This document shows, one piece after another, positions 1 to 9,194 of a stretch of 64,000 nt of DNA. How positions within the stretch are numbered: the stretch's first letter is position 1; the number at the start of each line of letters is the position of its first letter. Location: contig NZ_AMPG01000001.1 of NCBI RefSeq assembly GCF_000299415.1, positions 1,550,001-1,614,000 on the forward strand. The letters are read 5' to 3'. The DNA comes from Candidatus Microthrix parvicella Bio17-1 (GTDB lineage Bacteria > Actinomycetota > Acidimicrobiia > Acidimicrobiales > Microtrichaceae). Below the pieces are notes generated by a model. It was given only the letters and a program-made list of their open reading frames with translations. It was not told the origin of the DNA and made no database searches. The translations under genes were made by a program, and so were the position numbers.

Positions 1-991
1 ATGCCAACACAACCGAGGCGAACGCCTCGTTCACCTCGAACAGGTCGATGTCGTCCACGCTCATCCCGGCACGAGCCAGCACCTTCTGGGTGGAGGGGAT
101 CGGGCCGGTCAGCATGGTCACCGGGTTCACACCGGCCAGCGAGAACGCATGGAAGCGAGCACGGGGGGTGAGGCCCAACTCGGCCGCCTTTTCCTCGGAC
201 ATGATCAGTGCAGCGGAGGCACCGTCGGTGATCTGTGAGCTGTTGGCCGCTGTCACCTTGCCGACGTCGGGCTTGAAGGCGGGCTTCAACTTGGCGAGAC
301 CCTCGGCAGTGGTCCCGGGGCGGATCCCCTCGTCCTGGGTGACCGGCGCATCCTCGATGGTGACCTCGCCGGTCTCCTTGTCGCGGCGGCGACCCTGAAC
401 CGGAATGATCTCGTTGTCGAAGCGGCCCTCGTCGCGAGCCCGTTCGGCGAACTGCTGGGACCGAGCACCGAAGGCGTCCAGGTCCTCTCGGCTGAGGCCC
501 CACTGATCGGCGATCATTTCAGCGGAGATGCCTTGGGGCACCAGGCCACCCTGGTCGATGTAGCGGTCGTTCATGCCCTCGGTGAAGGGAAACCCGACAC
601 CCTTGGAAACCGAGGCACCCATCGGCACCAGGCTCATCTCCTCAACCCCCGCAGCGACGACCACGTCGTAGGCGCCGGCCATAACCCCCTGGGCTGCGAA
701 GGTATAGGCCTGCTGGGAGGAACCGCACTGACGGTCGATGGTGGTGGCGGGCACGGAGTCCGGCCAGCCGGCCGCCAGCACAGCGTTACGGCCGATGTTG
801 AGCCCCTGCGCGCCCACCTGCATGACGCACCCCATGATCACGTCGTCCACCAGCGACGGGTCCAGGTTGTTGCGCTTCTGGAGCGCCATCAGCACCTCGG
901 CCGCCAGGTCCACTGGATGCCATCCCGAAAGGACGCCGTTGCGCCTCCCCCCTGCGGTGCGGACAACATCGACGATCACGGCGTTCGGCAT
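1..991 (-). CDS. Thiolase (acetyl-CoA C-acyltransferase), 3' part outside window
   Basis: Condenses or thiolytically cleaves acyl-CoA in beta-oxidation or related pathways in the cytoplasm. The frame opens at an ATG (991-989) and stays open to the window edge, about 330 residues. It shows the thiolase N-terminal fold and the active-site cysteine in DRQCGSSQQA (near residue 90), followed by the VVAAGVEEMS segment. The NEAFA motif of the C-terminal half is reached just before the edge. A GGGAG ribosome site lies just upstream of the ATG. It diverges from the fatty-acyl-CoA synthetase at 1187, so the two probably share a control region with the palindrome at 1027-1044. The substrate chain length cannot be told. 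The family call is secure. Confidence 0.93.
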   Translation of the reverse strand, partial: MPNAVIVDVVRTAGGRRNGVLSGWHPVDLAAEVLMALQKRNNLDPSLVDDVIMGCVMQVGAQGLNIGRNAVLAAGWPDSVPATTIDRQCGSSQQAYTFAAQGVMAGAYDVVVAAGVEEMSLVPMGASVSKGVGFPFTEGMNDRYIDQGGLVPQGISAEMIADQWGLSREDLDAFGARSQQFAERARDEGRFDNEIIPVQGRRRDKETGEVTIEDAPVTQDEGIRPGTTAEGLAKLKPAFKPDVGKVTAANSSQITDGASAALIMSEEKAAELGLTPRARFHAFSLAGVNPVTMLTGPIPSTQKVLARAGMSVDDIDLFEVNEAFASVVLA

Positions 992-1026
992 GGAGGTGCT
1001 CCCAAGTGAATCTGTGTAGTGGGCTT

Positions 1027-1044
1027 CTTGACTGGGCGGTCAAG
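1027..1044. promoter_or_regulatory. Palindromic operator between thiolase and acyl-CoA synthetase
   Basis: A perfect inverted repeat, CTTGAC-N6-GTCAAG, sits in the 195-bp divergent intergenic region, 35 bp upstream of the thiolase start. Within it TTGACTG/CGGTCAA is nearly symmetric. This shape matches TetR-family operators that control fatty-acid degradation genes in actinobacteria. Binding by such a repressor is inferred; no regulator gene is adjacent. Confidence 0.45.
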
Positions 1045-1186
1045 TCTTCCTCAACCCAACCGGAGGGTCAATCGCAGCGGCCGATTGCACATTGCGACCG
1101 CAGCCTGTGACCCACCGCACATCTGAGGACTACCCTGCTACCTACACGAGAACCCGCACCGGCCGGGTGCAAGGGGAAGGATCACC

Positions 1187-2983
1187 ATGACGCTGACCGA
1201 CGACGAGATTCTTGCAAGAGTCGAGGGCCAGACTGTTCCCACCGCCTTCATGGCCACCGTTGCCGCCTATGGCGACCATGTGGCGCTTCGGTCGATGGTT
1301 GGGGACGGCTGGAGGCAACTCACCTTCAACCAGTACGCCGAACAGGTGGCCACAGCGGCCGCCGGCCTGCGCGCTGTCGGTGTCGGCAAGGGCGACCGCG
1401 TCGTCATCATGATGCGCAACATTCCCGAGTTTCACATCGTCGACCTGGCGACCACGTTTCTGGGCGCAACTCCCATCTCGATCTACAACAGTTCGTCACC
1501 AGACCAGGTGGCATACCTGGTCGGCGACTGTGCCGCCAAGGTCGCGGTCGTGGAGGGCGAGGGCTTCGCGTCGCGTTTCCGAGCCGTGCGCGATCAGCTT
1601 CCCGCTCTCGAGAGCCTGGTGATGCTGAACGACGCCGACGCCGACGCCGACGCCGTGGCGTGGGATGCGTTCATGGCCCACGATCCCCTCGATCTGACCG
1701 TTGAGGTCAACAACGCCTCACCCGAGGATCTGGCCACCGTCATCTACACCTCCGGCACCACCGGTAACCCAAAGGGCGTCATGTTGAGTCACCTCAACAT
1801 CGTGTGGACCGGGGAGTCGCTGCGTGAGACGTTCCCATTTCCCGAGACCGCCGGGGTCAGGGTGATGTCGTATCTGCCGATGGCTCACATCGCCGAGCGC
1901 ATGACGTCGCACTATGCCAGTGCGATCATGGCCTACGACGTGTGTTGTTGCCCAGAGTTCTCCGAACTCACCGCCCACATCGGGGCGGTGCATCCCAACC
2001 TGATGTTTGGCGTGCCCCGGGTGTGGGAGAAGATCCACTCCGGCATCGCCGCAGTGCTCTCCGCCGACCCGGAAAAAGAACAGAAGGTCGCCGAGGCCGT
2101 CGAGGCGGCGCTCCCCATCATGGAGAAGATGGATGCCGGTACTGCGAGCGAAGAGGAGATCGCCACGTGGCAATTCCTCGACGACGTCGCCTTCTCGACC
2201 ATCCGCAACCTCCTGGGTCTTGAGGAACTGCAACTGGCGGTCAGCGGCGCTGCGCCGATCTCCGCCGAGCTGTTGTCTTGGTTCCGAGCCATCGGTGTCA
2301 ACCTGTGCGAGGTTTACGGGATGTCGGAGTCAACCGGCCCGATGACCTTCACCGTCGAAAACCCCAAGGCGGGAACCGTCGGCCCGGCGATTCCGGGATC
2401 CGAGGTCGCTCTGGCCGAGGACGGCGAGGTGATCTTCCGAGGTTCCAACGTGTTCGTCGGCTACCTGAACCAGCCCGAAAAGACCGCCGAGACCATCATC
2501 GACGGCTGGCTGCACTCCGGCGACATCGGCACGCTCGACGACGACGGTTACCTCACCATCGTCGACCGCAAGAAGGAGTTGATCGTCACCGCCGGCGGCA
2601 AGAACATCAGCCCGGCCAACCTGGAGGCTGAGCTGAAGATGATTGACATCGTCGGCCAGGCGGCTGCGATCGGTGACCAGCGAAAGTTCGTCTCCGCCCT
2701 GTTGGTGCTCGATCCCGAGGTTGCCCCGATCTGGGCGCAGCGCAATGGCATCGAGTTCGAGTCGCTCGACGAACTCGCCAAACACGATGCGGTTCGAGCC
2801 CATGTCGACGCAGGCGTCGCGCAGGCGATGGAAGGATTCAACCACGCCGAGGCGGTGAAGCGCTGGGTCATCCTCGGCGACGAGTGGGAGCCCGACTCCG
2901 AGGTACTGACGCCCACCTCAAAACTCAAGCGCCGCGGCATCCTGACCCGCTACGAAGTGGAAATCGAGTCGATGTACGCCTGA
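1187..2983 (+). CDS. Long-chain fatty-acid--CoA ligase (AMP-forming, FadD15-type)
   Basis: Activates fatty acids to acyl-CoA through an acyl-adenylate. It is 598 residues, the usual length for bacterial long-chain synthetases of the FadD15/ACSL type. The P-loop-like AMP motif YTSGTTGNPKG is near residue 188, the YGMSES adenine-binding segment near residue 380, and the hinge and C-terminal lid contain DRKKELIVTAGGKNISP. An AGGGGAAGGA ribosome site precedes the ATG. It is divergent from the thiolase, consistent with a fatty-acid-use role. The chain-length preference is not readable from sequence. Confidence 0.93.
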   Translation: MTLTDDEILARVEGQTVPTAFMATVAAYGDHVALRSMVGDGWRQLTFNQYAEQVATAAAGLRAVGVGKGDRVVIMMRNIPEFHIVDLATTFLGATPISIYNSSSPDQVAYLVGDCAAKVAVVEGEGFASRFRAVRDQLPALESLVMLNDADADADAVAWDAFMAHDPLDLTVEVNNASPEDLATVIYTSGTTGNPKGVMLSHLNIVWTGESLRETFPFPETAGVRVMSYLPMAHIAERMTSHYASAIMAYDVCCCPEFSELTAHIGAVHPNLMFGVPRVWEKIHSGIAAVLSADPEKEQKVAEAVEAALPIMEKMDAGTASEEEIATWQFLDDVAFSTIRNLLGLEELQLAVSGAAPISAELLSWFRAIGVNLCEVYGMSESTGPMTFTVENPKAGTVGPAIPGSEVALAEDGEVIFRGSNVFVGYLNQPEKTAETIIDGWLHSGDIGTLDDDGYLTIVDRKKELIVTAGGKNISPANLEAELKMIDIVGQAAAIGDQRKFVSALLVLDPEVAPIWAQRNGIEFESLDELAKHDAVRAHVDAGVAQAMEGFNHAEAVKRWVILGDEWEPDSEVLTPTSKLKRRGILTRYEVEIESMYA

Positions 2984-2995
2984 GCCACCCGGCAC

Positions 2996-3541
2996 TCAGT
3001 TGAGGTCGGGCCGGGGTGGCGGCTTTGGTTTTGGGGCCGCCACCTTTGCCCCGCGAGGGGAGTCGGTGCGAGGTAGCACACGAGGAGCCCTCGGAGCCTC
3101 GTCGTCGCGTAACGGCGACAACAGGAGATCGATCGCCAGCCACAGGGTCTTGGTGAAGGGCATGCCCCCCACCGAACTCACGAGTGCCCAGCCCATGGCC
3201 AGCGAGGCGAGCGGTACCAGCGGGATGTTCGGCTGGGTCAGGATCGCGCCCACCAGAATGATGCCGAACAGCGAAACGAACGTGACGATCGTGTTCATAC
3301 CGATTGCCCCGATGAAGGTGCCGGGCTCGCGCTCGAACCGCAGCTCGCACCTGGGACACCTCTTCGCAAGGTTGAACCAGCCCGAGAAGAGCCCGCCGGT
3401 GCCACAGACCGGGCACCGGCGTGTGGCACCTCGCATCAGGATGCGCGCAGGAGACACCCCGAGTTGATCCATGGTCGTCGGTGGTTCGCCACCGCTCGCC
3501 TTGGGTCGAGGCTGTCCGGTGCGGGGATCGATTCGGGTCAC
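2996..3541 (-). CDS. DUF983 membrane protein
   Basis: A 181-residue protein of unknown function. The N-terminal part has a zinc-ribbon-like pair of CPxC/CPRC motifs (CPVCGTGG and KRCPRCELRF). Two hydrophobic segments follow (about residues 80-130), then a basic, proline-rich tail. Paired cysteine motifs followed by two membrane helices define the DUF983 family. The gene converges with the ligase, with only 12 bp between stop codons. The start could lie at an internal Met (residue 24). Confidence 0.8.
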   Translation of the reverse strand: MTRIDPRTGQPRPKASGGEPPTTMDQLGVSPARILMRGATRRCPVCGTGGLFSGWFNLAKRCPRCELRFEREPGTFIGAIGMNTIVTFVSLFGIILVGAILTQPNIPLVPLASLAMGWALVSSVGGMPFTKTLWLAIDLLLSPLRDDEAPRAPRVLPRTDSPRGAKVAAPKPKPPPRPDLN

Positions 3542-3668
3542 ATGTCCTCACAAGCGCCGGGGCTGTAGCGGCGCATCCGCCGCTCCCACTCTCCCCCGGC
3601 CCCGCACCACTCTGCCAGTCGCTACGGTGCCAGGGTTGCTCGCAAAGAAGCGCAGGGGGGTTCCACAC

Positions 3669-4535
3669 ATGACCGAGAAGAACCATGAGGGCAGTTCGGC
3701 CTCAGCGGACGAGCCGGTGGTACAGCTTTTATCCGCCCAGTTTGATGCGGTGGTGGCCTTGGCCAACGAGATCCCCGACGCCGACTGGGATCGGGAGACC
3801 GATCTGCCCGGATGGACGGTGCAGGATTGTTTCAGCCACATGATCGGGGTGGAACGCCAGATGCTAGGTCTCGGAGAGGACTCCCCGCCGGTGGCCCACC
3901 TCGCTCATGTCGACGACGACTTCTCTGCCATGGTCGAGGCACCGGTCGAACTGCGGCGCAACCACACACCCACACAGATTCGGGCCGAACTGGCCGAGAC
4001 GTTGGCCAATCGCCGACAAGCATTGGAAGAGCTCGGACCCGACGGGTTCGATGCGGAGTCCTGGACGCCCGCGGGGCCCGGCACCTACCGCGACTTCATG
4101 CTGATTCGGGTGTTCGACCTGTGGATGCACGAGCAGGACGTCCGTCATGGTCTCGACCTTCCCGGCCACCTGGCGGGCCCGGTGGTCGAGTCGGTACTCC
4201 GGCACAACGTTGCAAAGGCGCTGCCGATGATCGTCGGTAAACGGGCCGCCGCCCCGGCCGGCGCCACCGTGGTCGTCAACCTGACCGGTCCCACCGAGGC
4301 GACCTTCGCTGTCGAGGTTCGCGAGGTCTCCGGAAAGAAGCGCGCCTTGTTGGCCGACTCAACCCCGCACGCCCCCACCACCTCGATCCACATCGATGTC
4401 GACACCTTCATGCGCCTCTGCGGAGGACGGGTGGACACCGAAGCAGCCATCGGGGCGAACCCAACGGCGGTCTCCTTCGATGGCGACGACGTGCTGGGCC
4501 GGGCAATCGTGAACACCCTGTCCTTTACCCCCTGA
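3669..4535 (+). CDS. Maleylpyruvate isomerase-family mycothiol-dependent protein
   Basis: A 288-residue protein with the DinB-like four-helix MDMPI N-terminal domain. WTVQDCFSHMIGVERQMLG holds the conserved metal-binding histidine region, and LWMHEQDVR holds the second HExxDxR-type motif. A C-terminal SCP2-like part ends in DTFMRLCGGR. Relatives in actinobacteria use mycothiol as cofactor; the exact reaction here is unknown. The ATG at 3669 is chosen over an upstream in-frame start because an AGGGGGG ribosome site precedes it by 8 nt. It stands alone between convergent and downstream genes. Confidence 0.82.
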   Translation: MTEKNHEGSSASADEPVVQLLSAQFDAVVALANEIPDADWDRETDLPGWTVQDCFSHMIGVERQMLGLGEDSPPVAHLAHVDDDFSAMVEAPVELRRNHTPTQIRAELAETLANRRQALEELGPDGFDAESWTPAGPGTYRDFMLIRVFDLWMHEQDVRHGLDLPGHLAGPVVESVLRHNVAKALPMIVGKRAAAPAGATVVVNLTGPTEATFAVEVREVSGKKRALLADSTPHAPTTSIHIDVDTFMRLCGGRVDTEAAIGANPTAVSFDGDDVLGRAIVNTLSFTP

Positions 4536-4717
4536 GCGCTGCGGCGCCGACGGCCAACCCACACTCCAGTGCCGCAAGAGGTTGGTCGGCGCTCTGGCCC
4601 GTCGGCTCTACCGGGATCAGAATGTGACCAATCACCCGCTGCAGGTGAGGCGAGCGGACAGGTCGTCCGTCATGCTGGGGCGATGGCGGAGACGAACGCA
4701 GTTGGGGCAGGTCGTTG

Positions 4718-6235
4718 ATGGAAATCGAGACAAAACTCGTTCCGCCGCCCGGCTTCGTTGTGCCCGACCTGTCAGGCGCGGTCGAGGGGCTCGGTTTCGC
4801 TGGGAGCGGCACCGACGATGTCAAAGCGTTGTGCCTCGTCGCCCGCTACTTCGACACCGAGGACCTGGCGCTGGCCCGCTCCTCGATCACGCTGCGGCAC
4901 AGGACGGGTCCCGAAGGTGCCCGGTGGACCGTCAAGCTACCGGCGCGGTCACGAAAGGAGCACCATCTTGCGCGACGAGAGATCGACGTCGATGCACCAG
5001 CCACGGAGCCACCCCCGGAAGTGCAGCGGCTCCTGGCCGCTCAGCTGCGGGGCCGAACGCTCCACGTGGTGGCGGAGCTGGTCACCACACGACTGACCCA
5101 ACGCCTGGAGGCTCCGGATGGCACCGGGGTGGTCGAGATCGTCACCGATCACGTCTGTGGAACAAGTGCCGATGGCCGGGTGCTCGAGTTTGACGAGATC
5201 GAGGTTGAGCAACTGCACGGTCGCGGCGCCAAGCAGGCCCGCCGGGCTGTGGTGGCAGCGCTTCGCAACGCCGGTTGTCGGCGTGGTCGGCAACTCCCGA
5301 AGCTGATGCGGGTGTTGGACGCCGAAGGCCTTGGACCGCCCGACGTGGTCCTGCCGAGACTGACATCCGACCCCAACGTGTCCGATGCGGTCGGTTACGC
5401 CCTGGCCCGCTCGGTCGACCAAATCCTGTTCCACGACCCCCGAGTCCGCCTCGGCGGCAACGACGAAGACCTCCACCAGTTCCGGGTGGCGCTTCGCCGA
5501 CTGCGGTCGGACCTGTCCACGTTCGCCGCCCTGCTCGACATGGCGTCGGCCGACTCGCTTCGTCACGAACTCGGGTGGCTGGCGGGCACGACAAGCGCCA
5601 GGCGGGACCTGGATGTCCTTCGCGCCCGCCTGGCGAAGGAACGGGACGAGGTGGCCCCACAGGATGTCGCAGCGCTTGAAGAGTTGCTCTGCCGCTGCGA
5701 CGAGCAGTCCCAGCTGGCCTACGGAATCATTCTCGAAGCACTCACGAGCGAGCGGTACCTGAACCTGCTCGACGTGCTGGTTGATTCCGTCCGGGAATTC
5801 GTCAATCGAACGCAGCCAACGGTCGATGACGCCGAAACCAAACAACACCTCAGGCGGCTGGTGCGGCGACGATGGAGGAAGCTCAACCGTCGGGTTCACC
5901 GTCTCGCCTCTGGCCCAACCCCACATGCGCTGCACCGAACCCGCATCATCACCAAGCGATACAGGGCAGCCGTGCAGGCGGCCGCGCCGATCCTCGGGCC
6001 AGGTTCGGCCCGGCTCGATCGGAAACTCGGTGGATTGCAGGATGTCCTTGGCGACATCCACGACTACGAGGTGGCTCAGGCCTGGCTCCGAAGCGCTGCG
6101 GCCGAACAACCATCGACGGCACTCGTGGCGGGTCAGATGATCGCCTCACTCCGGGCCGATTCGAAACGCCGGTGGAGCGAATGGCCGGAGGCGTGGCAAC
6201 GAGTCAGACAACAACGTCACCGTCTCCGCCGGTGA
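4718..6235 (+). CDS. CYTH and CHAD domain protein
   Basis: Residues 1-200 form a CYTH domain, opening with the EIETK (ExExK) signature of the triphosphate tunnel fold. Residues about 215-505 form a CHAD domain, with helical histidine/arginine-rich motifs (LHQFRVALRRLRSDL, HALHRTRIITKRYRAA). CYTH proteins bind or hydrolyse triphosphates, and CHAD domains bind inorganic polyphosphate. A role in polyphosphate metabolism or granule association is therefore likely and fits a polyphosphate-storing host. The ATG at 4718 is preferred over the TTG codon just before it. The 3' end overlaps the SulP transporter gene, implying co-transcription. Confidence 0.88.
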   Translation: MEIETKLVPPPGFVVPDLSGAVEGLGFAGSGTDDVKALCLVARYFDTEDLALARSSITLRHRTGPEGARWTVKLPARSRKEHHLARREIDVDAPATEPPPEVQRLLAAQLRGRTLHVVAELVTTRLTQRLEAPDGTGVVEIVTDHVCGTSADGRVLEFDEIEVEQLHGRGAKQARRAVVAALRNAGCRRGRQLPKLMRVLDAEGLGPPDVVLPRLTSDPNVSDAVGYALARSVDQILFHDPRVRLGGNDEDLHQFRVALRRLRSDLSTFAALLDMASADSLRHELGWLAGTTSARRDLDVLRARLAKERDEVAPQDVAALEELLCRCDEQSQLAYGIILEALTSERYLNLLDVLVDSVREFVNRTQPTVDDAETKQHLRRLVRRRWRKLNRRVHRLASGPTPHALHRTRIITKRYRAAVQAAAPILGPGSARLDRKLGGLQDVLGDIHDYEVAQAWLRSAAAEQPSTALVAGQMIASLRADSKRRWSEWPEAWQRVRQQRHRLRR

Positions 6236-7920
6236 ACGCCCTACAACGCTGGGCTCCAGGGCTGAGTACCTTCCGACAGTACAAACGCAGGTGGCTGCGG
6301 CCCGACCTGGTGGCGGGCATCGTTTTGGCTGCCATTCTGGTACCGCAGGGCATGGCCTATGCCGAACTGGCCGGGCTGCCACCGGTGACCGGGCTGTACA
6401 CGACGATCGCGTGTCTGGTGGCCTACGCGGTGTTTGGACCCTCGAAGGTGCTCGTGCTGGGGCCGGACTCGTCGGTGTCGCCGTTGATCCTGGCCGCCAT
6501 CACGCCACTCGTCGTCACGGGAGACCCGTCGAGCGCGATCGTGCTGGCCGGGATGCTGGCCGCCCTCGTTGGAATCCTCATGATCGGGCTCGGGCTGGCC
6601 AAGCTCGGTTTCGTCGCGGACCTGCTCTCGAGCGAGGTCCGGGTTGGTTACCTCAACGGTTTGGCGGTGACCATCATCGTGGGCCAGTTGCCCAAGCTGT
6701 TCGGCTTTTCAACCGACGCCGACGGCTTCGTCGACGAGGTCCGTCTGTTTTTGCGCGGCCTCGATCAAACCAACCGCACAACCTTGATCACCGGGCTGTG
6801 TGTCCTGATCGTGCTGTTGGTGTTGCCGCGCTTGACCACCAAGGTGCCGGCGGTGCTGGTGGCCGTCGCCGGAGCCACGGTGGCTTCAGCAGTATTTGAT
6901 CTCGCCGCTTCAGAGGTGACAACGGTTGGGGTGCTTCCCAAGGGTGTTCCCGCACCGTCGTTGCCCTGGAGCGGCTGGTCCGATGTGGTTCCGCTTCTCG
7001 TCGGGGCGGTGGGCATCACCATGGTGTCGCTCGCCGACACCATCGCCACCTCCAGCAGCTTCGCCTCCCGGCACAACGAGGAAGTCGATGCGAATCAGGA
7101 AATGATCGGCATCGGGGCGGCCAATATCGCTGCCGGGTTGTTCCAGGGTTTTTCCGTGTCGGTCAGCGGTTCCCGCACAGCGGTGGCCGATCAATCCGGC
7201 GCCAAGAGCCAGTTGACCGGCCTGGCCGGCGCCGGACTGGTCGCCGCTCTGCTGCTGTTCCTCAACGGTCTGTTGGCCGATTTGCCCCAGACCGCGCTCG
7301 CCGCCGTGATCATCACCGCTGCCCTATCGCTGATGGACCTGGGCGCCCTCCGTCGTTACGCCGCAATCCGTCCTTCGTCCCTGGTCATCAGCCTGGTAGC
7401 CGCCGTCGGCGTCATCATTCTGGGCGTCCTGCAGGGCATCGTTATCGCCATCGTGCTGGCTATTTTGTTGTTCTTCCGGCGCAACTGGTGGCCACATGGC
7501 GCGGTGCTGGGCAACGTCCCGGAGCTGGGTGGTTGGCACAGCGTGGCGGAGCACCCCTCCGCCACACAGCTGCCCGACGTCGTGGTGTTCCGATGGGAGG
7601 CACCGCTGTTCTTCGCCAACGCCGGACAGTTTCGTGACCAGGTGCGCAACCTCGCAAAGGAACGCCGGCCCGACTGGATCGTGCTGCAGTGCGAGGCCAT
7701 CACCGACATCGACGTCACGGCAGCGGAGGTCCTGCGCGACCTCGACGAGGAATTGAACAACAAGGGCGTCCACCTGTCCTTTGTCGAGATGAGGGACAGG
7801 CTGCAGGTCCTGGTCCGCGCCTATGGCCTCAACACAACCCTGGATCAGGAGCACTTCTATCCCAGCCTCGAACGGGCGCTGGCCGATGTCTCCTCCGCCG
7901 ACGGAGACATCGATCCGTGA
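6181..7920 (+). CDS. SulP-family inorganic anion transporter with STAS domain
   Basis: An integral membrane anion transporter (sulfate, bicarbonate or similar) of about 579 residues. The SulP signature PQGMAYAELAGLPPVTGLY occurs at the first membrane segment, and about ten or more hydrophobic segments follow. A C-terminal STAS domain (about residues 460-560) contains TDIDVTAAEVLRDL. It overlaps the CYTH-CHAD gene by 55 nt if it starts at ATG 6181. GTG 6232 would give a GTGA-type 4-nt overlap and a 562-residue protein. The substrate is not predictable from sequence. Confidence 0.9.
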   Translation: MAGGVATSQTTTSPSPPVNALQRWAPGLSTFRQYKRRWLRPDLVAGIVLAAILVPQGMAYAELAGLPPVTGLYTTIACLVAYAVFGPSKVLVLGPDSSVSPLILAAITPLVVTGDPSSAIVLAGMLAALVGILMIGLGLAKLGFVADLLSSEVRVGYLNGLAVTIIVGQLPKLFGFSTDADGFVDEVRLFLRGLDQTNRTTLITGLCVLIVLLVLPRLTTKVPAVLVAVAGATVASAVFDLAASEVTTVGVLPKGVPAPSLPWSGWSDVVPLLVGAVGITMVSLADTIATSSSFASRHNEEVDANQEMIGIGAANIAAGLFQGFSVSVSGSRTAVADQSGAKSQLTGLAGAGLVAALLLFLNGLLADLPQTALAAVIITAALSLMDLGALRRYAAIRPSSLVISLVAAVGVIILGVLQGIVIAIVLAILLFFRRNWWPHGAVLGNVPELGGWHSVAEHPSATQLPDVVVFRWEAPLFFANAGQFRDQVRNLAKERRPDWIVLQCEAITDIDVTAAEVLRDLDEELNNKGVHLSFVEMRDRLQVLVRAYGLNTTLDQEHFYPSLERALADVSSADGDIDP

Positions 7921-7969
7921 CAGGTGCGATGGGCAGACAACGAACCACCGCTGCGCATGGTTTTTCGAG

Positions 7970-8043
7970 TGGAGCTGACGGGACTCGAACCCGTGACTTC
8001 CTGCTTGCAAAGCAGGTGCTCTAGCCAACTGAGCTACAGCCCC
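7970..8043 (-). tRNA. tRNA-Ala (TGC anticodon)
   Basis: A complete cloverleaf on the minus strand. The acceptor strands GGGGCTG and CAGCTCC pair, with one G-T. The D-arm is TAGCTCAGTTGG, the anticodon loop reads CTTTGCAAG with TGC, and the T-arm is GGGTTCGAGTCCC. The discriminator is A and no CCA is encoded. Confidence 0.97.
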
Positions 8044-8158
8044 AAGTGATCCCACATGATACCCCCAACCGCGCCTCGGACCTCCAATGACTTCGGCAAT
8101 GCCTTCAGCCGCTCAGCATCGTCGACAATCGCTGGCCGGGGCCCATCGTGGATGCCCG

Positions 8159-9055
8159 TCAGGCGGTGACGATTCGGCCCTCGGACGGCTGCACGATGAC
8201 GATGCCGTCGCCCTGGAACGTGAGCTGCACCGCCTCTCCGGAGCCGAGACCGATGGCGGCCTTGGCCTTCATGGTGCGGTTCAGGCTGGTCTGCAGGTTG
8301 GAGCTCCACGCCACCACGGCGTCGGTGTCGACAAACGTGGGCGCATCGGTGCGAAGCACCACAGGGTCACCGTCGGTGGTGATGGCCACCCAGCCGGTAC
8401 CCTCAAGCCGGGTATTGAACATGCCACCGGCGGTCATGCCGGCGCCCTTGACCCGCTCGATGTCCCAGCTGAGCGCCGGCTCGAAGGCCAGGATGTTGCG
8501 ACCGTTGGCGGTGAGCCCGGCGCCGTTCAGGTGGATGATGTGCACCTGATTGCCCCGATCGGCCAGGAACAACTCCCCCTGGCCCTTGCAGCGCATCAGC
8601 GGCAGGCCCTCACCGGTGACCGCCTTCTTCATAAACTTGCCCAGGCCTGCGCCCTCGTGATCGAAGTCGATTCGGCCCTGCACGGCCACCATGGAGCCCT
8701 GTTTGGCCAGCACGTCATCACCAAGCACCACCTTCAGCAGGCGGCTGTTTTGCTTGATGACCCGTTGGTTCGACCCCACCTCGGCGTAGCGTTCATCGGT
8801 CAGCAGGTCGGTCTGAATACCAGCCACCGAAGCCGCTGCCCCTGGCGCTGACGTCGGCGCCGCTGCCCCGGCAGGTTGAGCGACCTGGGCCTGCTCGGCC
8901 TGAGCCTGCGGGTTCGCCTGTGTCTCTTGCGGCGCAGATCCTTGGGTTTCGCCGGCCGTTGCAGACCGCGTGTGCTGGGTCCACTGGGTGCCATCCCAGT
9001 AGCGCTGTTGAGAGGCGTCGGAAGGGTCTGGGTACCAAGCGGCAGGGGTGGTCAT
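8159..9055 (-). CDS. AIM24-family protein with N-terminal DUF2510 segment
   Basis: A 298-residue protein. Residues 4-30 carry the DUF2510 signature (WYPDPS..., RYWDGTQWTQH), usual at the N-terminus of actinobacterial membrane-associated proteins. An Ala/Gln/Pro-rich linker to about residue 70 leads to an AIM24 beta-sandwich domain (about 75-298) with glycine-rich repeats such as MRCKGQGELFLADRG. The AIM24 family is of unsettled function; yeast AIM24 is linked to mitochondrial inner-membrane organisation. The ATG at 9055 is chosen because the DUF2510 domain begins there. It is divergent from the hydrolase at 9195. Confidence 0.85.
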   Translation of the reverse strand: MTTPAAWYPDPSDASQQRYWDGTQWTQHTRSATAGETQGSAPQETQANPQAQAEQAQVAQPAGAAAPTSAPGAAASVAGIQTDLLTDERYAEVGSNQRVIKQNSRLLKVVLGDDVLAKQGSMVAVQGRIDFDHEGAGLGKFMKKAVTGEGLPLMRCKGQGELFLADRGNQVHIIHLNGAGLTANGRNILAFEPALSWDIERVKGAGMTAGGMFNTRLEGTGWVAITTDGDPVVLRTDAPTFVDTDAVVAWSSNLQTSLNRTMKAKAAIGLGSGEAVQLTFQGDGIVIVQPSEGRIVTA

Positions 9056-9194
9056 GGGACACCAAGATAGTGGCGCCCGAAGGATCACCAAACCTCCCGG
9101 AACACCCCGAAACCATGCTGAACGGATTCGCAACGCCCGACCATCGACCCAGCCGGCCTTGGGTGAGCCGACGAACGCTCGGTACGGTCGCTTG

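Noticed and set aside
4949-6109. Long minus-strand frame (386 codons) across the CYTH-CHAD gene
   Set aside because: It is the antisense of a well-supported gene, with no domain and a His/Arg-rich composition typical of high-GC shadows.
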